Source: Streptomyces triticisoli (lineage in GTDB: Bacteria; Actinomycetota; Actinomycetes; Streptomycetales; Streptomycetaceae). From it: a stretch of DNA of 64,000 nucleotides. Under the pieces are notes generated by a model. That model did not search any database. It was not told the DNA's origin and worked only from the letters and a program-made list of their open reading frames with translations. The position numbers were made by a program, and so were the translations under genes. Location of the stretch: contig NZ_QFDQ01000028.1 in NCBI RefSeq assembly GCF_003270085.1, positions 1 to 64,000 of the forward strand, read 5' to 3'. Position 1 is the first letter of the stretch, and each line of letters starts with the position of its first letter. Below are positions 1-7,703 of the stretch, in pieces.

Positions 1-281
1 ACATCACACACCTCCCGATCGGCACGAACTCGCACCAGTACACCCAGAATAATGCAAACACCCTATTTTGTTAGGGGCTCTTAGGCAGCCACTTTCGCGC
101 GAGCCTCGAAGATCACGCCTCAACGTCGTGCTCCACCGGGCAGCTCCGCCGACCTCCTGGGGAAGGCTGCAACCCCCACGAGGGCAGCGACTGTTCCTTC
201 AAACCTCGCCACAGGTGCAATGACCCGATCTACACTGATGGCCCTTGAACGCATCTGTTCCCATTGACGCTGGGGGGCCTT

Positions 282-656
282 ATGGCGAGCGCACAGATCT
301 CTGTCATGAGCGGGGACTCCGTACGTGACATGGAATCACTCGCTGACTGGCTCCGAGGCGAACCAGCGTTGACAGGACGCGTACGCCTCAGCGGCCAAGG
401 GCTCAAGCCAGGGGAGCTTGGCAGCGCTGCTGACACCGTCACCGTGCTTCTCGGGGCCGGCGGCACTGGCACGGCGCTGATCGCCACCCTTCGCACCTGG
501 CTCGCCCAGCCGCGACGTAGCGACATCAAATTGAAGATCACCCGTGATGGTGAGGCGACAGTGGAGATCGACGCCAAGCGGGTACGAAGTGCCGATCTTG
601 AGCCTTTGCTAAGGGAAGCACTAGGAAGCGGACAAGGCAGCGACATACAGGAGTGA
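282..656 (+). CDS. EACC1-like effector-associated constant component
   Basis: Small soluble protein of 124 residues. The pattern matches the effector-associated constant component family (EACC1): an N-terminal strand with DSVRDMESLADWL, a central glycine-rich stretch with LLGAGGTGTALIATL, and a C-terminal strand with KLKITRDGEATVEID. In that family the protein is thought to accompany a variable effector in NTP-dependent conflict systems; its biochemical role is not established. The start chosen is the ATG behind a G6 run (272-277). An in-frame TTG at 264 has weaker support. The stop is one base before the GTG of the caspase gene, so the two are almost certainly co-translated. The family call is by motif memory. 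Confidence 0.7.
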   Translation: MASAQISVMSGDSVRDMESLADWLRGEPALTGRVRLSGQGLKPGELGSAADTVTVLLGAGGTGTALIATLRTWLAQPRRSDIKLKITRDGEATVEIDAKRVRSADLEPLLREALGSGQGSDIQE

Positions 657-657
657 C

Positions 658-1968
658 GTGCGCCTTCCCGACCCACAAACGTCTCGGGTCGTACTGATCG
701 GCGCCAGCCAGTACGCCGACCCGGAGCTTCCCGATCTACCGGCTGTCGCCCGTACCGTCACGGATCTGGCCCAACTACTCACCGATCCGACCTATGGAGT
801 CGTACCAGAGGAGCATTGCACAACCCTGTTCGACAATGGCGACTTGCGAACAGTTGGCCAACGACTGCGTGCCGCCGTTGACGAAGCCGAGGACCTGCTA
901 CTTGTCTATTTTGCCGGGCACGGCCTTGTCAGCAGCCGCCGTCACGACCTCTACTTGGCGTTGCCTGATAGCGAATGGGCGGCTCCGGAATTCAATTCGC
1001 TTGAGTACGACAAGCTACGAGACGCCGTGCTTGATAGTCCGGCACTCAATAAGGTCGTTATTCTGGACTGCTGTTTCTCGGGGCGGGCTGTAGCGGACAC
1101 CCTCGCCAGTGACGCAGGGAATATTGAGCAACTGGAAGTTGCAGGGACATACGTACCAACATCGGCGCAACGCGATCAAGTGGCTTTGGCGCTACCCGGT
1201 GAAAACCATATCGCTTTTTCCGGCCGACTCATACGCCTGCTGGCTGAGGGGGCCGTCGGCGGGCCAGAATTTCTGACAATCGAGGACCTGTTCCAGCGTC
1301 TGCGACAGACCATGACGGCCGAAGGCCTCCCGACGCCGCTCAATCGAGGTGCAGGAACCGCGAATCAAATCGCTCTGAGTGTAAATCGTGCGTTCGCTGC
1401 ATCCGCAGGACCCGCATTGCGCGAACGTCACGTGGACGCTGTGCAGCAAGGAATAGGCGGCGATTGGAAAAAAGCAGCGACGCTGTTGCAAAAAATTATC
1501 GATGAGCAAACTCGCATTCTTGGCCCGAAGCACATCGATACACTGCGCACCCAACAGTCCTATGCACACAGTCTTGGTGCTTCCGGAGATCCGATGAAAG
1601 CCGCCCAGCTTCTCCGGCAACTGTTACCAGAGAACATAAATCTGCTTGGACCAGACCACAGCGATACGTTGCGTACCCGGCAGTTTTTGGCTGTGAATAT
1701 CGGGGAAGCTGGATATCGGGATGAAGCGATTGGCATGTTGCGGGTTCTGCTTGCCGACCGCAGTCGAGTACTCGGCGCCGAGGACCCTCATACGCTGCGA
1801 ACTCGCCACATGCTTGCACGCAATCTCTTGTTCACGGGATCACGAGATGAGGCGCTAGCCCTGCTGCGGCAATTGGTCACGGAGCGAGAGCGCATCCTGG
1901 GGCCTGAGCACCCACACACCCGCAGAGCGTCTGATGATCTCGCGGGGGCGGACGGGGAAGAGGATTAA
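658..1968 (+). CDS. caspase-family peptidase with C-terminal TPR repeats
   Basis: 436-residue protein. Residues about 8-240 form a caspase/metacaspase (C14) domain: catalytic His in YFAGHG (His88) and catalytic Cys in LDCCFSG (Cys138/Cys139, the second expected to be the nucleophile). Residues about 258-430 are four TPR units of about 42 residues of the kinesin-light-chain/NB-ARC-associated type (LGP-HxDTLRT). No signal peptide or membrane helix is seen, so it should be cytoplasmic. The GTG start has AGGAG at 649-653 and follows the EACC1 stop by one base; the stop overlaps the next ATG (TAATG). The likely role is an inducible protease effector with TPRs acting as sensor or scaffold. That role is inferred from family and context. 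Confidence 0.85.
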   Translation: MRLPDPQTSRVVLIGASQYADPELPDLPAVARTVTDLAQLLTDPTYGVVPEEHCTTLFDNGDLRTVGQRLRAAVDEAEDLLLVYFAGHGLVSSRRHDLYLALPDSEWAAPEFNSLEYDKLRDAVLDSPALNKVVILDCCFSGRAVADTLASDAGNIEQLEVAGTYVPTSAQRDQVALALPGENHIAFSGRLIRLLAEGAVGGPEFLTIEDLFQRLRQTMTAEGLPTPLNRGAGTANQIALSVNRAFAASAGPALRERHVDAVQQGIGGDWKKAATLLQKIIDEQTRILGPKHIDTLRTQQSYAHSLGASGDPMKAAQLLRQLLPENINLLGPDHSDTLRTRQFLAVNIGEAGYRDEAIGMLRVLLADRSRVLGAEDPHTLRTRHMLARNLLFTGSRDEALALLRQLVTERERILGPEHPHTRRASDDLAGADGEED

Positions 1969-3473
1969 TGTTCGAAAGGTTCACCGAATCAGCGCGACGG
2001 GCCACTGTCCTAAGTCATTCGGAAGCGCAATTTTTCGGTCATAGCCACATAGGGACCGAGCATGTCCTATCGGGCTTGGTCTTTGAGGACTACGGTGTTG
2101 CCGCTGAAGTCCTCAGAAGTTTCGGCCTTTCACTAAAGGCAGTCCGCCAGCAAATCGAAAAACTCAAGGGCCCGGAAAAGTACGTTGGCCCAGAAAGCCT
2201 GCCCTTCTCTCCGCGCGCGAAGGCTGCCCTGCAGGCTGCGCTAACGGAGTCTCTTAAACTGGGCCACAACTACATTGGTCCGGAACATCTGTTGCTCGGC
2301 TTGCTTCGACAGGAACAATGCACTGCCTGTCAAATCCTGATTAGGCTGGAAGCACCCCTAGATGAAGTACGCCAGCGGACAATCGAGGTGCTCTCCCGGC
2401 ACGCAGAATCCTCTGATCGCGCAGTAATGAAGGAGAGGCGAACTCTCGACCGTTTCAGCGTAAACCTCACTCAAGTCGAATCTGAAGATCGGCTGGGTCC
2501 AGTGATCGGCCGAGACAAGGAAATAAGTCGGGTCATTCAAATACTTAGTCGCCAAAATCGAAATATCCCTTTGATTATCGGAGAAAGGGGGGTCGGAAAG
2601 GACTCCATCGTCGTCGGATTGATGCAAACCATTACTGCTGGGAACGTGCCACCACATCTAGGCGGCCGAACCGTTCACTCACTTGACTTCGCGACACTAT
2701 TGACCGATCCGCAATTCCGAGGACGCAGCGCCGAGTTGATCTCAAAGATACTCGAAGACATTCGCAACGATGAAGCGCTAATTATTTCCCTGAATGGATT
2801 TCTTGCCCCCCTGCACCTTCCTGACGAAACGACCAACGCGTTTAAGCTGCTTCAATCACTCATGACCAAGCCAGAGGTTCTGATCGTTGGCGTCAGCGAC
2901 TGGTCTGAATATAATGGGCGCGATCCCGATCCAGCATTTGACCGCCTGACACAACTCGTCCCTATCGAGGAGCAGCCGGCTGAGGAAATTCGTGCCATCC
3001 TTAAAAGTGTGCGTGGGCGACTAGAGCAGCACCATGAGGTTTGTATAACCGACGCCGCAGTGGAGGCCGCCGTAACGCTCGCACGCGACCATGTACCGGA
3101 GCAGCTTCTGCCTGGATCGGCCATAGACTTGCTAGACGAAGCGAGTGCCTTTGCGCGCGTTCGAGAGGCCCGATCGAAAGAACCTCAGTCCCCCAACACA
3201 CAGAAGACAAAAATGCTCCAAAGAAAGTCAAACGTCGTCGAGCAAAACGCCTCGGTATCGGACGTTGCACTCCGGTTCCGCGAAGAGGAACTGCTCGCTA
3301 CCCGGAATGATGTGGCGGAACCGGATGCGGACTTGTTGAAGGTGACAGAGGCAGAGGTTGTCGAGGCACTTGCCGTATACTCCGGCACCCTGGCTGCCCC
3401 ACCCCAGCGAACTCCAGTGACGCACCGCCTTCTGCCCACTGACCATGATCCATATGTCTGGTCCATGAGCTGA
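1968..3473 (+). CDS. truncated ClpA/ClpC-like protein with decayed AAA+ domain
   Basis: 501 residues, against about 840 for ClpC. Residues 1-145 are two Clp N-terminal repeats (start MFERFTESARRATVLS, later GPEHLLLGLLRQE). Residues about 165-400 resemble the first AAA+ module (D1) of ClpC, including the IGRDKEISRVIQILSRQ region. Key residues are lost: Walker A reads GERGVGKDS (205-213) with Asp in place of the Thr/Ser after Lys, the Walker B Asp-Glu is replaced (ALIISLNGFL, about 269-278), and the expected Arg-Arg pair near the arginine finger reads DRLTQ. The second AAA+ module and any ClpP-binding loop are absent. The ATG overlaps the caspase stop by one base. It is probably a regulatory or adaptor pseudo-unfoldase working with the caspase; that role is inferred. 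Confidence 0.75.
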   Translation: MFERFTESARRATVLSHSEAQFFGHSHIGTEHVLSGLVFEDYGVAAEVLRSFGLSLKAVRQQIEKLKGPEKYVGPESLPFSPRAKAALQAALTESLKLGHNYIGPEHLLLGLLRQEQCTACQILIRLEAPLDEVRQRTIEVLSRHAESSDRAVMKERRTLDRFSVNLTQVESEDRLGPVIGRDKEISRVIQILSRQNRNIPLIIGERGVGKDSIVVGLMQTITAGNVPPHLGGRTVHSLDFATLLTDPQFRGRSAELISKILEDIRNDEALIISLNGFLAPLHLPDETTNAFKLLQSLMTKPEVLIVGVSDWSEYNGRDPDPAFDRLTQLVPIEEQPAEEIRAILKSVRGRLEQHHEVCITDAAVEAAVTLARDHVPEQLLPGSAIDLLDEASAFARVREARSKEPQSPNTQKTKMLQRKSNVVEQNASVSDVALRFREEELLATRNDVAEPDADLLKVTEAEVVEALAVYSGTLAAPPQRTPVTHRLLPTDHDPYVWSMS

Positions 3474-3691
3474 AGGCACTGCCTTTGTGTAATATCGTGT
3501 GAGGAGTCAAGAATCACGGAGGCTCACGATCCCTCTCTTGGCTACCCAAAAGGCTGGCGGGCGTGCTCGTGGTTTCTATCGAACATCAGGTGTGCGAGCG
3601 CTCGACACCCTTCGGGGCTGATGGTCGTGCTCAACGACCTCTGTGTGCCATGGTCGTCGCTGGCGGAGTACTTGTCACAGGGGCCATGAGG

Positions 3692-4162
3692 TCAGCCTAG
3701 ATAGGGCCGCTCACGGTGCTCCAGGAAGTGACGGATCCGGAGCCGCTGCGTGTGGTGCATCGGTAGTTGATCAATCTCCTCTGGCTGGATGAACCGCAGC
3801 TCCGTGGACTCGTCTGAGATCGCGAGCCGGCCGCCGACCACGCGGGCGGTGAAGCAGACGTTGAACTGTCTGCGCACCTCACCGTCCGAGTAGGCAATGA
3901 TGTGGCGAGGGTCGGTGTACGTGCCCACAAGCCCGGTGATCTCTACGTCCAGACCTGTTTCCTCCTTCACTTCCCGGACGGCCGCGCCGGGGAGCGAGTC
4001 GGTCATCTCCATGCCGCCGCCAGGGAGCGCCCAGAGATCGTTATCTCGTCGGCGCTGGAGGAGCAGGCGCCCTTCGTCGTCGCTAACCACGGCGGACGCG
4101 GCGACCACCAGGCTGTTCGGCTCAGGTGCTGCAGGGTCGTCGTAGTACTCCGTCCGTGCCAT
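3692..4162 (-). CDS. Nudix hydrolase
   Basis: 156 residues. The Nudix box is clear: GGGMEMTDSLPG followed by REVKEETGL. The first Glu of the consensus (Gly, five residues, Glu) is Asp here, a conservative change that probably keeps metal binding. Known: these enzymes hydrolyse nucleoside diphosphates linked to another group; the substrate cannot be read from the sequence. The ATG at 4162 is preferred over one 12 codons upstream because it has GAGGGA a few bases upstream and follows the stop of the HTH gene by two bases, implying translational coupling. HTH regulator and Nudix pairs are common on actinomycete integrative elements. Confidence 0.85.
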   Translation of the reverse strand: MARTEYYDDPAAPEPNSLVVAASAVVSDDEGRLLLQRRRDNDLWALPGGGMEMTDSLPGAAVREVKEETGLDVEITGLVGTYTDPRHIIAYSDGEVRRQFNVCFTARVVGGRLAISDESTELRFIQPEEIDQLPMHHTQRLRIRHFLEHRERPYLG

Positions 4163-4164
4163 GG

Positions 4165-4908
4165 TCACTCTTCCCTCACCGATGTCGCGGTCTCCCACAC
4201 GGCGTCGAAGCTACTGGCGTAGGTATCGAACATGCCGCCCTCTGCGCTGCGGCGGAGGTGCCACACGGGGGCACCGTAGGCGTTCACGCCCCAGACATGA
4301 GCGTTGACCATCGCCTGGTCATCCGCACGATAGATCGAGTTGTAGAGCGTGGTGGCATGGGTCCGCACCTCGATGCCAGGTACCCCAGCAAGGGGGCGGT
4401 AGTGCATGAGAGCGAGTCGGCAACGGGACTCGATTCCGTGCCCGAACATCTCCTCCTGGCCGCGCTGTTGGACGTTAGCGCTGTCCGGGTCGCCGATCGC
4501 GATACGGACCGCACACCCGTCGCCAGCTCGGTCTCGCAACAAGTCGTTGAGCCGCGGATACGCCTCGTGCAGGAAGACAGCCGCGTACACCAACACGTCA
4601 ATGTGTTCGCGGGCTTGGGTGAGCATGTCCACAAAAGTGGACACGGGGATGTCCGCCCGCTGGGCGTAAAGAGCCACAAGTTCCGGACTAACAGCGCGGG
4701 CAGGGCGAGCCTGCCGGAGCGCGGGCCATAGAGCGTGCACGTCTTCTCCTAGCGTTTCCGCTGCCAACATGGCCGTAGCACGACGCGGCGTCCGCCCCTG
4801 ATTGACCCATCGTTCGATGGACTTGGGATCGACTTCGACCTTGTCCGCGAGGGCGTTGTACGTCCAGCCGCCGGCTGCCATGGCAGCACGTAACCTCTCG
4901 TTCGGCAT
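4165..4908 (-). CDS. HTH (XRE-type) regulator with C-terminal DUF5919-like domain
   Basis: 247 residues. An N-terminal helix-turn-helix occupies about residues 5-60 (GWTYNALADKVEVDPKSIER). The C-terminal 170 residues (about 80-245) contain VSTFVDMLTQAREHIDVLVY and VRIAIGDPDSANV, matching the DUF5919 domain that follows HTH units in many Streptomyces regulators and resembles a phospholipase-D-like fold. The ATG has GGAGA about 8 bases upstream. It forms an operon with the Nudix gene, two bases apart. GGGACGT motifs upstream are candidate autoregulatory sites. It may govern the element's lysogenic or silent state, but no target is proven. Confidence 0.75.
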   Translation of the reverse strand: MPNERLRAAMAAGGWTYNALADKVEVDPKSIERWVNQGRTPRRATAMLAAETLGEDVHALWPALRQARPARAVSPELVALYAQRADIPVSTFVDMLTQAREHIDVLVYAAVFLHEAYPRLNDLLRDRAGDGCAVRIAIGDPDSANVQQRGQEEMFGHGIESRCRLALMHYRPLAGVPGIEVRTHATTLYNSIYRADDQAMVNAHVWGVNAYGAPVWHLRRSAEGGMFDTYASSFDAVWETATSVREE

Positions 4909-4941
4909 CCCAATCTCTCCTAAGACCCGGGGACGGTACTA

Positions 4942-4970
4942 GGGACGTTCTACCCGATGCGGGACGTCCC
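4942..4970. promoter_or_regulatory. candidate operator: paired GGGACGT motifs
   Basis: GGGACGTTC at 4942 and the perfect 10-bp palindrome GGGACGTCCC at 4961-4970 start 19 bp apart, with a weaker GGGGACGG copy near 4929. They lie between the divergent HTH gene (start 4908) and the small gene starting near 5016. This is a reasonable place for an autoregulator to act on both promoters. Inferred from position and symmetry only. Confidence 0.35.
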
Positions 4971-5015
4971 CAAGTGGGGTTCGGCGGTGGTTCCGACGTC
5001 CTGCTGGGCGGCAGG

Positions 5016-5258
5016 ATGCTCGTCCGCATGGCGAGCAAACAGCAGACCAGACCAGGCATCGGTGAACTGGCGAAGGACAGCGCCAGGGGACGTATCGGCG
5101 TCGTCATGGGTGAGGTCGGCGGCCGTGTGCAGATAAGGCCGGTCGGTGGCGGCACGGAGTGGGATGCCATGCCGGACAACGTGGTGGCGCTGAGTGCGCG
5201 GGAGGAACTGAGCGCACGCCTGGCCATCAAGAACGGCAACAGTCGGGATGGGCTGTGA
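5016..5258 (+). CDS. small hypothetical protein
   Basis: About 80 residues, unrecognised. It is basic at the N-terminus (MASKQQTRPGIGELAKDSARG) and then runs RIGVVMGEVGGRVQIRPVGGGTEWD, suggesting a small beta-rich soluble domain. The start is uncertain: ATG 5016, ATG 5028 (with AGGATG upstream) or an in-frame GTG at 4974. Its stop overlaps the ATG of the next micro-gene (TGATG), so the two are probably one transcript, divergent from the HTH gene. Similar short proteins occur in Streptomyces next to HTH and kinase genes, from memory only. Confidence 0.55.
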   Translation: MLVRMASKQQTRPGIGELAKDSARGRIGVVMGEVGGRVQIRPVGGGTEWDAMPDNVVALSAREELSARLAIKNGNSRDGL

Positions 5259-5356
5259 TGCGCGCCATCGGCCGGTACGCGGGAGTCCTGTTCATCATCA
5301 TGATCAGCGGATCGTGCGGCCTGGTGATCGGCATGGCTCTCGCCATCGGCCAGTAG
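5258..5356 (+). CDS. 32-residue single-span membrane peptide
   Basis: The ATG overlaps the stop of the preceding gene by one base (TGATG). The product is 32 residues: a short basic start (MRAIGRYAG), then one continuous hydrophobic stretch with glycines (VLFIIMISGSCGLVIG), ending MALAIGQ. It looks like a small integral membrane protein. Support comes from the stop-start overlap and composition; function is unknown. A holin-like or toxin-like role is possible but unsupported. Confidence 0.5.
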   Translation: MRAIGRYAGVLFIIMISGSCGLVIGMALAIGQ

Positions 5357-5509
5357 ACCGGCCGCCCCGAACGGGTGCCAGTTCCCCGGCTCCCCCGTCC
5401 CCGTTCGGGGCCAGCCATCCAAGCCCGCGTCCTCGTCGTCCATGAACCAGGCTCGGCGACCAATGCGGGCGGTAAGTGCCACGCACCGCCACACACGAGG
5501 AGTACTCGC

Positions 5510-5953
5510 ATGACGGCAACAGCGAACGATCAGAGGACCGGTCGCGCGGTGGCTGGTGAGGAGCTGTTCGAGAGCCTCGCCCACTTCGTGGTCGTCCACA
5601 ACGGGCAGTCGCCCGAGCGTGCCGAGCGGATCGCGGACCAGGCGGTCGCCTTCCTGGTGACGGCGGCCACCGCCACCGTTCCCATGGTCCCCTCGAACGA
5701 CGTGGACCTCGGCCTGCACGCGCTCATCCTGCACACGAAGGAGTACGCCGAACTCTGCGAGCAGTACGCGGGCCGCTTCCTGCACCACAACCCGAAGCCG
5801 GGTGGCGGTGGCCGCGACCCGGAGAAGGTCGCCGCTTCGGCTCGCGCCATGAAGGCCGCTGGGTTCATGGTCTTCGACGATCTCTGGACCGTGAACGGTG
5901 AGAACCTCGCGCAGTGCGACTCGGACTGCGGCCGGCCGTACGGCCAGGCCTAG
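5510..5953 (+). CDS. GRDP-like conserved protein with HxxxLHT / HH motifs
   Basis: 147 residues. The centre contains DVDLGLHALILHTKEYAELC and then AGRFLHHNP, a pattern recalled from the DUF1399/glycine-rich-domain family (Trp/Leu-His, LHT-x2-Y-x3-C, G-x-F-x-HH-x-P). The clustered His and Cys suggest a metal site, but this is inferred. The C-terminus is unusual, with two cysteines three apart near the end (QCDSDCGRPYGQA). The ATG at 5510 follows CGAGGAG at 5496-5502. It lies just upstream of the kinase-like gene, same strand, with 70 bp between, and probably forms a functional pair with it. Confidence 0.55.
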   Translation: MTATANDQRTGRAVAGEELFESLAHFVVVHNGQSPERAERIADQAVAFLVTAATATVPMVPSNDVDLGLHALILHTKEYAELCEQYAGRFLHHNPKPGGGGRDPEKVAASARAMKAAGFMVFDDLWTVNGENLAQCDSDCGRPYGQA

Positions 5954-6023
5954 CACACGACAACAGCGACGCGGCCGGCCTCTGCTCATGGTCGGCCGCG
6001 TTCGCCAGGAGGGAGAAGCGACC

Positions 6024-6860
6024 TTGTCCGGCCCAACCCCTGAACTGCCGATCGTGGTGGTCGACGCGCTCATGCCCACGGCGCAGCACCTGGTCATCAA
6101 CCGCCGGGGCTCTACGGTCTGGGAAGTGGAGAGCCACCGGGGCCGATACGCCGTGAAGCTCGGTTACACGATCGAAGCCACGGCCGATTGGCCTGCGCAG
6201 CCCTGGACTGCGCTCGCCCCAGCACGCGAGGGTGCCGTTCTCTATCGCCTCGGCCTCGACGGCATCGCCTACGGCGAGTGGGAGCGCGGAACCTGGAATT
6301 TCCAGCCGTGGCACGAGGGGCCGGACCTGTACAGGCTCTGGGAACCCTGCCGTAAGCGAGACTCGTCCATCAAGCCGCACACCAGCGTGGCGCTGGGATG
6401 CGTCGAAGCGCTGGCAGAACTCCACGCCAAGGGCTGGGCACACGGTGATGTGCAGCCCGCCCACTTCATCATCGGGCCGGAGCGGACCCATCTCATCGAC
6501 CTCGCCCTTGCACGAGGTGGGCACGTACCCGAGTGGTACGACTTCCCGTTCCGCGGCTGCCTCGTCCACTACGAGGCACCAGAGATCGCTCGTAGCGTGC
6601 TGACAACCGGAGAAGCCGAGCCGACGCAGGCAGCCGACATCTACGCGCTCGGCGCCTCCCTGCTCATCTCCGCCACAGGATGGCGGGCGGTCGAGTACCC
6701 CGACGACGCTCCGCGCCACGTGCAGAGAGAGGCAGTGGCGAACGGCCGGCGGCGGCCCGTGAGGGTGCCCGGTGAGCTGGGCGAACTGATCGACGCGATG
6801 CTCAGCCACGCCCCGGAGGACCGACCGACGATCTACGAGGTGGGCAAAGCCCTGAGCTGA
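6024..6860 (+). CDS. atypical protein-kinase-like protein
   Basis: 278 residues from TTG 6024, chosen because AGGAGGGAG lies at 6007-6015 with ideal spacing; an upstream in-frame ATG at 5988 lacks such a site. Kinase landmarks: RYAVKLGY (ATP-site Lys), HGDVQPAHFII in the catalytic loop, LIDLALA where DFG is expected, and YEAPEIA as the APE motif, followed by an ADIYALGASLL helix. The catalytic Asp is present, but the Asn expected five residues later is His and DFG is replaced, so activity is uncertain. No transmembrane segment or PASTA repeats. Pairing with the GRDP-like protein upstream suggests a shared function, not identified. Confidence 0.65.
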   Translation: MSGPTPELPIVVVDALMPTAQHLVINRRGSTVWEVESHRGRYAVKLGYTIEATADWPAQPWTALAPAREGAVLYRLGLDGIAYGEWERGTWNFQPWHEGPDLYRLWEPCRKRDSSIKPHTSVALGCVEALAELHAKGWAHGDVQPAHFIIGPERTHLIDLALARGGHVPEWYDFPFRGCLVHYEAPEIARSVLTTGEAEPTQAADIYALGASLLISATGWRAVEYPDDAPRHVQREAVANGRRRPVRVPGELGELIDAMLSHAPEDRPTIYEVGKALS

Positions 6861-6914
6861 TCCCGCAGCCCCTCCCGCCGAACGTTCCCCGGACGGCGAA
6901 GACCGACAACAAGA

Positions 6915-6960
6915 GACCGGACCACCCCTCAGCCTGGACAGCATTCCGGGTGGTCCGGTC
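6915..6960 (+). terminator. hairpin terminator after the kinase-like gene
   Basis: Perfect 13-bp inverted repeat, GACCGGACCACCC at 6915-6927 and its complement at 6948-6960, with a 20-base loop. It begins 55 bases after the kinase stop. There is no T-run, as is usual for Streptomyces terminators. Confidence 0.7.
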
Positions 6961-7632
6961 ATGAAAGCCCTGATCAGGACCCCGGTGCCGAATGGTACCG
7001 GGGCAGTCGGCGTGCCCGGATGCGGGTGCGGCTACAACCCTGGCTTCTTGTTGTCGAGTTGGAGAGGAAAACCCTTGGACTACGGCCGACGGAAACACGG
7101 TTCTGACCTCAGCCACCGAAAGTCAGCCACGGCGGCGGGTGCGCCGAACGAGCACCCGTCACGTGTGTCTCCAGCAACCCCGTACCGGCCTCAGCCACGC
7201 TTCTTCCATTCGTCACGGCCCTCGCCCCCATCCCGGCCTGGGCGTTGTCGACGCAGATGCCTGGCGCACGGGCCTGCCCGCGGCTTCGAGTCCCATTGGT
7301 CGCGGAGCGTGGGCCGGTTGGGTGACGGGGTCTCGCTTGATCGGTGTCGACCTGGTCCTGGTGCTCGGGCTGGTCGGGTTGCTTCCTGGTCTGGCTGTCC
7401 GTCTTGGCGTTGCTGCTCGCTGAGCGGGTGGAGGCCGCCGGAGCGGGGCGGCAGACAGGAGCGGCGGCGGCCCGTGGCCGCCAGCGCGCGCGGCCCGCCG
7501 CAGGCGGGCCGCCTTGTTGCAGAGACAGTTGAGCTCACAACCCGCGATGGCGCCGCGCTGTCGTATTGCCGCCCCTCTATCAAGGTCATCGGCCCCTGGC
7601 ATAACCCCGACCAGCGCGCCACCTGAACCTGA

Positions 7633-7688
7633 ACACACGCAGGGGCGCCCCCACCTCGTCCGTCCGGTTGGGGCGCCCCTGCGTGTGT
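7633..7688 (-). terminator. hairpin terminator of the recombinase gene
   Basis: Perfect 19-bp inverted repeat (ACACACGCAGGGGCGCCCC at 7633-7651, complement at 7670-7688) with an 18-base loop, ending 16 bases downstream of the recombinase stop on the minus strand. Confidence 0.8.
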
Positions 7689-7703
7689 CCGGTGACGTCG
7701 GCG

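Larger units (their letters stand above)
6861..7703. other. 843-bp gap with two hairpins and no supported gene
   Basis: Apart from the hairpins at 6915-6960 and 7633-7688 nothing convincing is seen. Open frames on both strands have Pro/Arg/Ser-rich shadow composition and no good ribosome-binding sites. A hydrophobic stretch encoded near 7340-7420 on the plus strand could be a relic of a small membrane protein, but the frame is not secure. Confidence 0.4.

Noticed and set aside
1-281. Promoter or RNA gene before the EACC1 gene
   Set aside because: Nothing beyond moderate A+T content is seen; no tRNA, hairpin or -10/-35 pair is convincing.
6961-7626. Plus-strand open frame of 221 codons, and opposite-strand frames up to 143 codons
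   Set aside because: Arg/Pro/Ser-rich composition of G+C shadow, no ribosome-binding site, no recognisable motif.
7633-7688. Long perfect inverted repeat as an element end or attachment site
   Set aside because: It sits just past the recombinase stop and has terminator geometry; serine-integrase att sites are not 19-bp inverted repeats of this kind.
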